Below, piece by piece: positions 13,401 through 27,500 of a stretch of DNA of 64,000 bases (its first letter is position 1; each line of letters opens with the position of its first letter). The notes beneath the pieces were generated by a model that ran no database searches, was not told where the DNA came from, and worked only from the letters and a program-made list of their open reading frames with translations. The position numbers and the translations under genes were made by a program. This DNA comes from Bettongia penicillata ogilbyi (Eukaryota; Chordata; Mammalia; Diprotodontia; Potoroidae): contig JAJHZJ010000014.1 of the NCBI GenBank assembly GCA_023548195.1, forward strand, positions 16,220,718-16,284,717, in the 5' to 3' direction.

Positions 13401-16400
13401 ATGGAAGAGAATGTGAAATATCTCATGGGAAAAACAACTGACCTGGAAAATAGATCCAGGAGAGACAATTTAAAAATTATGGGACTACCTAAAAGCCATG
13501 ATCAAAAAAAGAGCCTAGACATCATCTTCCATGAAATTATCAAGGAAAACTGCCCTGAGATTCTAGAACCAGAGGGCAAAATAAGTATTGAAAGAATCCA
13601 TCGATCACCACCTGAAAGAGATCCATAAAGAGAAACTCCTAGGAACATTGTGGCCAAATTCCAGAGTTCCCAGGTCAAGCAGAAAATATTGCAAGCAGCT
13701 AGAAAGAAACAATTCCAGTATTGTGGAAATAAAATCAGGATAACTCAAGGTCTAGCAGCTTCTACATTAAGGGATCGAAGGGTGTGGAATAGGATATTCC
13801 AGAAGTCAAAGAAACTAGGACTCAAACCAAGAATCACCTACCCAGCAAAACTGAGTATAATACTTCAGGGGAAAATATGGTCTTTCAATGCAACAGAGGA
13901 CTTTCAAGCATTCTTGATGAAAAGACCAGAGCTGAAAAGAAAATTTGACTTTCAAACACAAGAATGAGAAGAAGCATGAAAAAGTAAACAGCAAAGAGAA
14001 GTCCTAAGGGACTTACCAAAAGTGAACTGTTTACATTCCTACATGGAAAGACAATATTTGTAACTCTTAAAACTTTTCAGTATCTGGATAGTTGGTGGGA
14101 CCACACACACACACACACATACACACACACACACACGTATACGCGTGTGCGCACACACGTACAGAGACAGAGAGCACAGAGTGAATTGAATAGGATGGGA
14201 CCATATTTTAAAAGAAATTAAGGTAAATGGTGAGAGAGAAATGTAGTGGGAGGAGAGAGGGTGAAATGGAATGGGGTAAATTATCTGTCATTCAAGAGGC
14301 AAGCAGGAGACTATTTAGTGGAGGGAAAAAGAGGAGAGCTGAGAAAAAAAAAACATGAAGTTTACCCTCATCACATTCAACTAAAGGAAGAAATAAAATG
14401 CACACTCATTTTGGTATGAAAACCTATCTTACAATACAGGAAAGTGGGGGAGAAGGAGATAAGCAGGGTGGGGAGGATGATGGAAGGGAGGCACATGGGA
14501 GAAGGGAGCAATTTGAAGTCAACACTCTTGGGGAGGGACAGGATCAAAAGACAGAATGGAAACAATGCGGGGCAGGATAGGATGGAGGGAAATATAGTTA
14601 GTCTTACACAACATGACTATTATCGAAGTCATTTGCAAAGCTACACAGATAGGGCCTATATTGAATTGCCTGCCTTCCCAAAGGGAATGGGTGGGGAGGG
14701 AGGGATGGGGAGAATTTGGAACTCAAAGTTCTAGGAACAACTGTTCAGTATTGTTGTTGCTACTAGGAAATAAGAAATACAGTTAATGGGGAATAGAAAG
14801 TCATCTGGCCCTACAGAACAAAAGAGAAGATGGGGACAAGAGAAGGGAGGGATGATAGAAGAGAGGGCAGATTGGTGATAGGGAAAATTAGAATGCTTGG
14901 TGTATTGGGGTAGGGGTAGGGGATAAAAGGGGAGAAAATTTGGAACCCAAAATTTTGTGAAAATGAATGTAAAAATTTAAATAAATAAATTTTTATTAAA
15001 AATAAATAAGTGTGCATTTTATCAAAATAAAAGAATTTCTTCCACTAAAAAAAAAAAGAAATTAAGAAAGGGATTATTTTATAGAAACCTGAGAAAACTT
15101 ACATGAAGTGATGCAAAGTAAAGTGAGCAGAAGAACAAGCTATAGAACAATAATGTAAAGATCAACTTTGAAGGTCTTAAGAATTCTGATCAAGGCAATA
15201 ATTAATCATAATTCCAGAGGATTAATGATGCAGCATGATATGCACCTCCTGAAAGAGACTGTCAATAGATTCTAGACATACATTTTTGGACAGGGATCAA
15301 TATTTTGGTTGATTATGTATATGTTTTACTCTTTAATATTTTTTTTTAAATTTTGTGTTCCAAATTAAGTTCCTCTCCTTGCCCCCACATTGACAAGGCA
15401 AACGATTTGAAAGAACACAGATTTCCCTCCCCTTAAAAATAAAAAAAAACAAGAAAGATAACAAAAGCAAAGAAAAAATATGCTTTGATCTGCATTCAGA
15501 CTCCATCAGCTCTTTCTCTGGAGAGAGCATTTTTCATCATAAGTCCTTCAGAATTACCTTGGATCACTGTATTGCTAAGAATAGGTAAATCGGAAAGAAT
15601 TTTTGCAACTAGTATCTGTGATAAAGACTAGTATCTCATTTCTACAATATATAGAGAATTGAGTCAAATGTACAAGAATACAAGTTATTCCCTAATTGAT
15701 AAATAGTCAAAGGATATGAACAGGAAGTTTTCAGAGGAAGAAATCAAAACTATCTATAGTTATATGAAAAAATACTCTAAATCACTATTGATTAGAGAGA
15801 TGCAAATCAAAACAACTCTGAGATATCACATCACACCCATCAGATTGGCAAACAGGATGATGATAAATGTTGGAGAAGATATGGGAGAGCTGGAAGACTA
15901 ATTAATTGTTGGTGGAGCTGTGAGCTGATCCAACCATTCTGGAGAGCAATTTAGAACTATGCCCAAAGGGCTACAAAATGTGTATATACCCTTTGACCCA
16001 GCAATACTGCTTCTAGGACTCTATTCCCAAGAGATCATAAAAATGGGAAAGGGTCCCATATGTACAAAAATATTTACAGGAGCACTCTTTGTGGTGGCCA
16101 AAAACTGGAAATCAAGGGGATGCCCATCAACTGGGGAATGGCTGAATGAATTGTGGTATATGAATGTAATGGAATACTGACTGAAAGGAGGAAAACCAGG
16201 AGAACTTTATACATAACCTCAGTGTTAGGTAGTACATGGGAAAAAAGTCTACATAAAATTCTAACTCTGCTCTCAAGAAGCACAACGTCTAGTAAGGAGA
16301 TAAAACTTTTTTGGGGGGTGTAATGGGGAAAGGAATTTGAAGATCTTTTCTGTCCTTTAATAGGCCCATGTGATTGGCTTTTAGTTTTGGCCCAATCCAC

Positions 16401-19400
16401 AGCCTGAGTCACATAGAGCTGATGGTGGGAGGAGCTTGCTGACTGGGTAGAGCAGGAAGTGTGCAGGAAAACTGAGTGAGGTGGAGCTGAGAGAGAGGCA
16501 GCAGGCAGAGTAGAGCACCTAGCCTGGGTGAGAAAGGGGCATTTTGCCTAAGGGAGCTTGTTTGTGGGGAGGCTTGAAGGGAAGCGTTGAGGATTGTGGT
16601 CCTCCCTCTACTGGTAATGTGTACAGACTTCCTTGTTACCACGATGGGATTGGCTTTCTGGTATCTAAATAAATATTTTGGTTTTGTCTCTGAGGAAGAG
16701 AGTATATTTTGCAAATTTACCCTGGAAATATAACCGTATATCCATAGCGGCTGCTATGCACTACAGGGGACTAACGCATAACAAGAAGTCAGTGAGTTGG
16801 GCCATCTTCAAATGTACGGTATAACATGCTATACTATTTGTTTAGCATTGAGACACTATTTTAAACATCAGCAGGATTACTATTAAATCACTATTAGATA
16901 CTATTTAAACATCAGCTACATCCCATCCCTTTCTGATTCCTAGTAACAAGTTGCTAGGAATGAGCCATGAACAGATACTTAATTACATGACCATTATAAA
17001 TCACATATCAAGCTGACAGAAAAAATGTTAGAAAAAGGCTGAATTTCTCCTAGTGTCTAAATACCATCATAGCTGCAATACAGGTTCTTAAGGAGATGCA
17101 GTAACAAGATCTATCCTGTTGGTAAACCCTGTGGAGTTCTCATTTTCCATTTAGTAGCTTCTGAATTTCCCCATCATTTTCATCAAACCAGTCTTGATGT
17201 TTGCCAATGTTCTGACTCAGATGAGCAAATGCTGTGATAATACACCAAATCTCTGAAAACTGTCCACTCCTTTACTATTCCATTTTTGCCAACTGTGCAT
17301 TGGATCAATTCTCCCTCCAAGTTAGCAGCAAACTGTTCCCACTTAAGAGAAGTACTTTAATTTGCTGATATTCTTCTGGCAGTCATTTTGCCTTGAGGCT
17401 TCTGCTTCTGTTGAATATGAACTTGAGCTTGGAGAGAATAAGTCTATGATCAGTCCAGCATTCTGCATCACACTTTAGTCACCCTCACATCCTGTCTCTT
17501 CTCCTTACAGTGACATACTCTATTAAATGTCAATGTTTGCTGCAAGAGTCCATCCACGAAGTTTCACTGCATTTAAGTAGATGGAAGACAGTGCTGGTGA
17601 TGAGGTCATGAGATACACAAGTCTTCAATAGTAAATTACCACACCTGTTTCCAACTCCATTCTTTCCAAAGACTCCTTGCCATGCCTGGTAGTCTGAGCC
17701 TATTCTAGCATTAAAGTCTCAAAGAATTATAAGCTTTTCCTCTTTTGACACTCCAATGACAAGGATCTCCAGGTCTTCATAAAATTTTTCTTTGACCTCA
17801 TTAGGGTTTGTCATGGTGGGATCATATGCACTGATGACGGTGGCATGGCGCTTTCCTGCAAGTGGCAATCACATTGTCATGAGTCTGTCATTTACTCCTT
17901 TTGGTGGGCACACAAGCTTGTTGACTAGATTAGTTTTGATTGCAAAACCCACACCAGCTTCACAGCACTCCCATTCACTACAGCCACTCTAGAAAAATGT
18001 GTATACAGTTCCAACTTCAGTAAACTGGCCTTCATTCACCAGTCTTGTTTCAGTCAGAGCGGGTATTTGGATGCAATACCCACTGAATTCTCTCACAAGA
18101 GCTGTTTATCTTTCAGATCTTGTGTTTTCTATAAGTGTGTGCACATTCCATGTATCAATGGTGAGTGGAATCATCTTTGCAGAAGTTTTTGTACAGTTTT
18201 TTGAGTTTCATCTGGAGGGTAGGACCCCTGCCTGCCATAGTAATCAGGCCAAGGTTGGATGAAGCAGATAATTTTTAGGACACCTTTCCTAGCCCCTTTC
18301 TAATGTCAGGAAGTTAGCAGTGCAATCTTTTAAAATGGCTGCTCAGACATCCAAAGGGGCTGCCAGAACCCACTGATACTCCCAGAAGAGATGATGATCC
18401 TATAGCCTGGGTGGCCTGTGTGCAGGGTTGCGACCACAGTTCCCAATGTATCCTTACCTGCTGCTTCATCATTTGCCTGTTGCCACAGAACTTTGAGATA
18501 GGTAAAAATGGTATGGGGGATATCTTCTCACTCACATATAAGTCAGATTTAAGTAAGGCAGAATTGTCATCAACTTCACACCCTTTTCCAGAGTCATCAA
18601 AGACCAGTGGCAAAACAAAAGTCAAGATGACTGGCAATGGCTTAGGATCCAGTGGATCACCTTGGCATCTTTGATGTCTAACCAAGCTCTAAGCATTCCA
18701 CAGCACTTCAGCTATCTTCATGGCTGCTGGAACAAATTGTTCTCATCCACTCATTCTAATGGGAGGAAGTCTTCCCATGCTTGGGGTAGACACTTCCCTA
18801 ACTCATCAATAGATCTGAGACCGCTCTGTTACCTTCAACCTGGTATAGCCCATCTGCCAAGTTTTTATGTTTTTACCAGGATATGTCTGCTGTGCATGCT
18901 ACAACTTCTTGGAGTCACAAGTGAGAGTTGGGTGCCTCAGGTGGGACACCAAAGATGGAAAGCAGTCCTGAAAAGGGCTCAGGTCACACCAGGAGGTACT
19001 AGTATTCCCTGAACATACGTTATACCCCAATAGACACCCATAGTTAATGGGAGTACATGAGATGAAGATGCAATAAAGGAGACAGAATGATAGACTAGAA
19101 AGGTAGGAAAATCAAGAAAATATTGTCACAAAAACCTACAGAGAGGAGAGAAAAACTAAGAGAAAAGGATGATCAACAATGTCACAGGTTGTAGAAAAGT
19201 CAAGAAGGCTAAGAAATGAGAAAAGGTCATTAGATTTTGGTAATTAAAAGATGGTAATCTTTTGGACTGGTGACTGGAAAAAAACACTATCAGCTGAATT
19301 ATGAGGTCGGAATCCAGACCGCTGAAGATTTAGAAACAAGTGAGAAGAACCTGAGGCAACACATATAAATGGCTTTCTCAAGAAGGTCAGTCAAGAAAGA

Positions 19401-22400
19401 CAAGAAAGATATAGAATGAGGGATAGCAGGGATGGTAGGATCAAGTGAGGGTTTTTTTTTAAGGGTACATGGATGTCTTTGTTAGCAGAAAGGGAGCACT
19501 AAGTTGAAAGACACTGAATATCAGAGTGGGGACGATAAAAGGGGCAATCTGTTAGAGAAGGAGGGATAGAATGTAATGACAATGCTCACAAAAGAATTTG
19601 TGTTGGCAAGAAAGGCCATCTCTTCATCTGAGACAGGAATGAAGGAGGAGATAGAGAGAAATCTGAGTGACATAAGATGAGAAGGGGAAAAGAATACCCT
19701 GGCATATGGTCTTAAATTTTCATTAAAGTGTGACGTGAGGGCTATACACTGAGAGGAGGTGCCATGGGAGGCTTTAGAAGGGATGAAAAGGTTTAGAATA
19801 GCTACTGTGGTGAGAGGGGAAATTAAACAGATTAGGAGAGTGTAAAAGGAATACCCTGCTGCAGCGAGAGCCCAGATAATGTGTTATGTCATGTATACTT
19901 TTTCACTTTCTAAAACCACAGGAATAACACAGAAATTTTAAAAATGATCCAGACCTCATTAATGACAGCTATATTCCTTTATAAATTTCATCAACACTGA
20001 TTCAAAATTTAAAGTGAGTCTCTTCTAAGAACTCTGATTCTTTTCAATTTCCAGTATAACATGAACCCTGTAATTTCTTACTCTTAAGGAATGATGTAAT
20101 GGTTTGGCTATCTATCATTAAGTTTAAGAAGGCAAAGACTTAATCATACTTTATGCTTTGTAAGTCATTCTTGAAAACTCAGTGACTAAACCTTTCTAAC
20201 TCTGTACTCTTTTCAGTATGTGATTAAACCCTTCTTTCCTGTCTTTGTCTAACCTTTGAGTGCTTTTCTTTATAAAAATTTTTTAAATAATTTAGATAAC
20301 CATTAAAATTATCAAGTTATATGTAAATTATAAATATATTTACTTATTGATAAATCATAAAATTATTAAAATTAATAACTTATAAGTGTTAAAATTTTTT
20401 AGTGGGGTTGTGGGTAATAACAGCCTTAACTTAGCTCTATGTGATGTACATATGTAGAAACACAGGTCAATTTGTATATGAAGAACACAACAACCCAAAT
20501 GCAAGTCAGTGCAATAAATAGGTAAGTGTGCGGTATCGTAAGAATAAAATCAGGGGACAAGTAACTAAAGAGCTCCTTCCACTTAGTTTTTGAAGTTTTT
20601 AGAAATCTTGGAACAAAGGTAAAGGTATCATTATGATTGTTTCAGTTGTTCAGCTAGCAAACTCCAAATATACATGTAGCTCATCTTTGTCTTTCTGAGA
20701 CAGAATAGTATTATGATTCCATTTTTTTGCACATGAGCTGCAAATCTGTTGTGTACAACTTGCTATTCCTTTTAAATATTTAATACAAGTTATCATGTTA
20801 CTTTTCCCCCCTTTTTTCTTCCCTCTCTCCCTCACCCTCAACCGAGTTAACATTAGATCCAAATACGTAAATATGTAAAATCATTCTATACATACTTCTA
20901 TTTATCATTTCTTTTTCTGGATGCAGATACGTCCTTTGTAGTTAATTTGGGTATTCATAATAGTCAAAATTGCCTATTTGTTCAAAGGTGTTCTTAAAAC
21001 AATATTGCTGTTACTACGTACAATATTCTCTCGGTTCTGCTCATTTCACTCTCCATTATTTCATGCAAGTCTATCCATGTTTTTCTAAGATCATCGAGCT
21101 TGTCACTTTCTATAACACAGTAGTATTCTATCATGATCATATACCACAATTTGTTCAGTCATTCCCCAGCTGATGGGCATGCCTACAATTTCCAGTTGCT
21201 TGCTACTACAAGGAGAGTTATTATAAATATTTTAGAATATGGAGGCTCTTTTCCTTTTTTCCTAATCATCTCTGGAAACAGACCTAAAGGGTACAGGCAA
21301 TTTAATAACTCCTTGGGCATAATTCCAGATTGCTCTCCAAAATGGCTGGATCAGTTTACAGTTCCACCAACAGCCAATAAGTGTCCCAATTGTTCCACAT
21401 CTCCTGTAACATCTGACATTTTCCCCTTCAATCATTTTAGTCAGTCTGACAGGTGTAAAATAATATCTCAAGGTTGTCTTAATTTGGACTTCACTAATCA
21501 ATAAAGATTTAAAGCATTTTTTCACATGACTATAAATTGTTTTGATTTCTTCATCAGAAAACTGCCTGTTCATATGCTTTGACCATTTATCAGTTGAGGA
21601 ATGACTTGCATTTCTTATGTTTGATGAAGTTCTTTATATATTTGAGATATATATATGTATAACAGAGAAAACTGACATAGAAAGGTGAGGATGAGATCAC
21701 ACTAACAATCAGCCCGTTCAAATCAAAACAGTATACTCATATCACTAAACTACATTATCTCTTTCAAATACTACACTTAATTCAGTGTTATTTTAGATGT
21801 AACATATTAAAAATTGTCTATAGGTAAAGCGTGTTTGTATATAACAAATTATTCTATTAATATAAACACATTCACAATTCAAGCTATCATTAAAAAAAGT
21901 AACAGGCCAAGAGAAATGTAAAATGTAGATATTTTGTAAATGGTGAGAACAAATTGATTTTTTTACCATATGGCATACCTGGCCTGTTCCGATCGGTCAA
22001 GAAAATATTCAAAGACATTGTTCATTATAACAACATCAGCACTTTGAAGAAGTGAAGCTTGAGTACAGATATCTGCATGATGAACCTGAAGATCAGAATG
22101 AGTTCATGTAAGAAATAAAAAGTCAGCCAGTAAATTATATCATACACAAAAGAGTAACTGAAATGGCAATAGGCATTTGTATGATGGATTGAGGGAAGTG
22201 GGCAATATGTTAACTGCATCAAATGGCTATGCATAGTGATTTTAATATAAATGGGAAGATTAAACGTATAGGAGCTAAAATATCAACTTAACTGGTGAAA
22301 ATTTGACAAACCAACTTATTTCATGTGTATATATGTAATATATGCAATTGATTATTATGACTTTTATTAACAATATTCATTCAACACACTACGAAAGAGG

Positions 22401-24532
22401 AAATGTGTAGGAGAGTAAACAAATGTATGCTTGGAAAAATGATAGGTTAGTTACATCACAAGAGAGAGGTTTAATATATGGTCTGTGTTCTACACTAGTA
22501 TCACACACAATGCAAAAAAGATCTAGAAGACCTCCAGCATGGCTTCCCTGGGGAGAATTACAGTATGACATGGAAACAGTCTCATATGATGGGCAGGCAT
22601 GGATGAGTTACAATTTGCATTACTGGGTAAAGTATCCATATTAATGAGACCACAGATCTATTGACCTATTCTTTCAATGATGTTAAATGGCTAAGCATAA
22701 TAGAATCTCACAGCCTAAAAAAATCAAAATTGTGGGTCACTTAAAAGAAACACTATCTCATATGATCTAGCAAAAATAAACTGCATCATGTTACCAATAA
22801 TGTACTGGGACAAAGTGGCTCAGACAAGATCAACAAAAAGATCTATGACAAGAAAGTGAAGTGGACCTGTTAGGATAAAGACAGGATGTATAGCAGATGG
22901 ACAGCTCATTTAATGCCCTCTTTTTGTTAAGGAACTGAGGAAGGATCACACTGAATGGACACCCTATAAAAGATTTATGGAAGTACATGGACAGGAGACA
23001 CCTAAAATGAGGAGTAGATTGGCTGAAATCTGCATTTCTAGAGAGAGTACTCAGAATCAAGTGCTTAAGAGGTGCCAGGTTACAGTGTTAAACAGTTAAG
23101 TATGAAAATATTAAGGACTCCAACACTCTCAAGATATGAAAATAATTTAGCCACTTTGTCATTTTTAATCACATCCTTTTCAAGCTTGAATGAATGAAAA
23201 AACATTCATTAAACACTTACTATGTGTCATTTCTATTCCAATTTGATTATTGCCATACATCTGTTATCTCAAATTTTTCTAAAGTTCTATTCAGGTCCTT
23301 AACTTCTTTCTTGTTTCTCTTTGGAAAGAGTTGTCTAGATCTGAAAGGGGATCCATTAAGGTTTCCCTCACTATTATAGTTTTATAATTCTTCATTGTAA
23401 TTCGATTTACTTTTCTTTTAAATATTCAGATGTTATTTTATTAGGTACATATGTTAAATACTGATATTATGCACAGTGCCTCTGAATATATGTAGTTTTT
23501 CAATTTATCTGCTATCTATCTTTACTGCAGCCTTAACTGAAATCAGGATTGCTACTCCTACTTTTTTGAGACCAGCTGAAGCCCCACATTTTAAGTCTAT
23601 TTGAATCTTTGTGTTTCAAGGTGGCATTGGACTTGGAGTGAGGAAAACTTGAGTTCAAATTTGGCTTTAGACACTTACTAAGCTGTGTGACCCTGGGCAA
23701 GTCACAGAGGTTAACTTCTATCTATCTCAGTTTCCTTACATATGAAATGGGGATAATAATAAGTACCTACCTCCCCAGGTTGTTGATTCAAATGAGATAA
23801 CATGTATAAAGTACTTTACAAACCCACATTCTCTGGATAGTCTCTTCTGTTTCTTCTAGACACTGCTCTCTTCTTAGTTCTCCTACCTGTTTGACAATTC
23901 CATCATCCATATCATTTGTCTTAACTGTAAACATAACTTGGAGATTCTATCCTGGGCCTCTTCATCAATTCCCTAGACTCTTTTTCAGTGACCTCATCAG
24001 TTCATATAGATTTAATTATTAGGTTTATGCTGAAGGTGCCAAAACCCCATCTCTCTCCTGAGTTCCACTACTGTATTTCCAATTGTCAATTTATTTCAGA
24101 CTGGATATCCCATAGATCCCTTAATCTAAACATATTTAAGAGAGAATTTAGAACCTTTCTCCCCAAAAAGCATACCTTTACTAAACTTTCTTATTACTCT
24201 CAAGGTTAAAACCATCCTTCTAATCACTTAGATTTGAAAGCTCAGTCATAACTGACTTCTCACTTTTACCTGTCAAGCCTTTTCCAGGCTTCTACCACAG
24301 CATCTTTCTCATCCGCCTTCATCTCTACACTTACACTATCACTGATTAAACTCAACCTAAATGGTCTCCTCACTTCAAGTCTATTCTTTTTCCAATCCAC
24401 CCTCCACAAACCTGTCAAAATATACTCCTAAAGTATTTGTGGATCTAACACTTTCCGGCTTGATACACTCCAGTGGCTCACTATTTATCTCTTTGTTGTT
24501 ATTGTATATTAATTACGTATATATGGAGGTGC

Positions 24533-24576
<44 letters not shown>

Positions 24577-27500
24577 AGAAATAAAACTATAGGATATACA
24601 AATTCCTCTGTCTGGCATATAAAGCTCTTCACAAATCAGTTCCAAACTACCTTTCCACTTTTATTATATATTACATTTGATGGAAGTTAGATGGTGTAGT
24701 ACATAGAGCCTTGAGAAAAAAGGCCTCAGTTCAAATCTAGCCTCAGACATTTATTAGTTGTGTGACTATGGGCAAGTAATTAAAACTCTGTCTGCCTCAG
24801 TTTCCTCAACTATAAAATACAAACAGTACCTATCAAATGAATATCTGTAAAGAACTCAGCACAGAGCCTGGAATTATAAGGCATAATTACCAATCATGCC
24901 TTATAAACTCTGTTCCCTTCCCTTTCCCCCCATTCCATGTCTTGTCTGGTTCAGCCAAAGGACTTTCTTTCTGTTCCATACACTTGGCTGTCTCTTACTT
25001 CTCTGCCTCTGCACAGACTACAGTTTCCCATGCTGAGAATGCACTCCTTACCTCTGTCTCTTAGAATTCTTAGGCTATTTCAAAGCTCAGAAGAAGAGAA
25101 CTGATCAGATCAAGGCACTCAGTTGACAGTGCCTCTTACCCATCAAAATATCTTTAATATACACTTAATTTAAATATTTTTATTCAAATTATGTGTATAC
25201 ACTGTGTCCTCCTACAGAGTATAAGACCCTTGAGGGCAGACACTCCTCCACAGAGATTAAAAAATGTTTATTAACTAAAAATAACAATGAATACCTTTAT
25301 CCTATCAGTAAACTTGTATTTGGCAATGATCATTTCTTGCAGCTGGCAAAAGTCTTGATTTATTTCCACTCCATGTAGCTGCAAAGCTGAACTATAAAGA
25401 TAACCCTAAAATAAAAGGGAATGTAATAATTATCATTAATTACGAGTTAGATTAGCTTTAAAAGAAAGACATTATCTTCAAAGAAAAAGGAAAATTTTAT
25501 CTAAAATAAGGAAGAATTACCAAGAATAACTCGATGAATAAAGCCTTAAAAACTTTGATTATGCATACAGAATACCCTAAATATCAAATAATAAAAGCAA
25601 ATTTATACTTTACTTTGGAATGTATTATGATTTTGAATTGACTTTTCTTTGCAAGATTTATCATCCTATTTAGTTATATTACTATTAAGAAAAGAGTTAC
25701 CATGGCAGAGTGTTTAGGGAACTGGACTCAAGAGCCAAAAAATCTGGTTAGTCCTGCCTCTGGTTTATATTATGTGATCCTAGGGAAGTCACTTAAATTT
25801 TCTAGAACTTTAGATAATGCTAAGCTTGTAAGTTATAGAAAAGGTGCTGACTTTCATTTGTAAAGGAAATGGCCTCACCCAGGAGTTCCTTATACCAACA
25901 AAATCAAGGTCTAGTCCTTACCCCCATCCCAACTATTATATTAGTTTCCTGTTAATCAAACTGAGCACACACTACTAGTAGGGGAAGGTGGCTGAGTAGA
26001 GTAGTGAGTGACTTACAAAATTAAGTCTAAGACTGTAATTTATTGGACATCAACTACAAAGTAGACTATCTAAATAAGGATAATTAATGACTATATGTAT
26101 TAATCTATCCATTAAGTATCCATTTTTGAAGGGGGGAGGCAAGAAAACCCCATGAACAGTAGGTCCACAAAGTCATGAAAGTCAGACACAACTGAACAAG
26201 AAAATGACCTAGAAATCTATGTGAGGCAAAAGGGAATTTATTGCCATTAATTAATCTCTATAATAAATAAGAAGTCTGGGATAGTAGAGAGAGGGCTAGA
26301 ATTGGAGTTGGGAAAAGTTAGATTCAAATATTACACCTGGCATTTACTAGCTATGATTTCGGAAAGGCAACTTAATATCTCTGTGTCTCAGGTAACTCCC
26401 TAGGTCTTCCACTAAATCAGAAGTTCTCAACTTGTGGTAAGGTAATCCCAGGAGTTACAAGAAGCTTTATAAAGAAGGCATAGAGAATATAAATATCTGT
26501 ATTACCCTACTGAAATATTCCAAAAATGGTAGTGTTAGTGAAAAAGTTTTGTGAATTGGAAAGAGAATAATGAGAAGGTAGGGGCAGGGTGGGAAGAGGA
26601 AGCTCTATCTAAAAACTTGAGACAGTTTAAAAGAAATAATTGCTACTGACCTAACCCAAATAATAGTTAGCATTTATAAAGTGCTTTACAAATGATATTT
26701 CAATTTATCCTTACAACTCTGGTACGTAGGTACTATTATTAATGTCCATTTACAGATGTTCATCCTCCCACAAACATCTCCCCTCAAAAAACAAAAATCC
26801 ACAAACATCAAACTATCATTTTGGAAAGGCTATTATTTTCTCTTGAAACTTTCATTGTATGTTAACAAGTAGAAGCTTTAACATTAAAAATAAACACAAT
26901 ATTAAAAAGTCAACTTTTATGACTTATAGCAGATTCCTGTAAAGACACTTGATTAAACTGATACATCTGAGCCTACTGCTTCTGTTCATATGTTTAAACA
27001 AGTATGCTTATGAGAATTAGAAGTCTCATTTTAATTATCTGGTAAAACTTTTTTAATTGCCCTACAAGTAATGAATAAAAAAATTATGTTAAAGGAATAT
27101 TTAAGAAGCCAAATGTAACAGAAGCTTTATAAACAAACCTCTTAGATCAAAGCTTTTTGATCAATGCTCAGTACAAATTAACAAAATAAAAAAAAGAAGA
27201 TAGCACAGAAGTTAATCTACAAAAGACTAATATGTGTTATAACTTATATTTAATGTTTTTATGCCATCAATACATTTACAATTTATAGAAATAAATGACA
27301 CTTTCTATCTGTGTGACCTTGGGCAAGCTACTTAACTTCACTAGGCCTCAGTTTCCTCATTATAAAATCAGGGTGTTAAGACTATATATTGTCTCTGAGG
27401 TGCTTTCCATCTCAAGATCTATGATCTTATGAGAGAGGTTAAGAATTGGTCTTAAGAAGAAGGAACTTAATATTACTATCGAAGATAATAGTCTTACTTA

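Larger units (their letters stand above)
12154..15055 (+). mobile_element. Nearly full-length HAL1 (half-L1) retrotransposon
   Basis: A 2.9 kb insertion is flanked by a perfect 13-bp duplication (AAGAAATTAAGAA at 12141-12153 and 15056-15068). It has a GC-rich 5' UTR beginning GGGGGGGTGGAGCCAAGATGGCGG, which carries a YY1-type AAGATGGCGG. An ORF1 then occupies 12897-13967, and a purine-rich 3' region with no ORF2 ends in an A-rich tail. ORF1 without ORF2 defines the HAL1 group, known from opossum. The flanks are an older plus-strand L1. Confidence 0.85.
23826..25290 (+). mobile_element. Fragmented L2 LINE with nested SINE and CA repeat
   Basis: L2 3'-half pieces lie at 23830-24480, 24600-24670, 24880-25060 and 25130-25290, ending near AGACCCTTGAGGGCAGACAC. 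They are interrupted by a CA repeat (24532-24574) and a SINE (24681-24875). The order and orientation are collinear, so they are one old copy. Its left 3' tail stops next to methyltransferase exon 5. Confidence 0.65.

Noticed and set aside
16074..16714. Minus-strand 101-112 aa frames
   Set aside because: They lie antisense to the twin-primed L1 and the solo LTR, with no recognisable protein.
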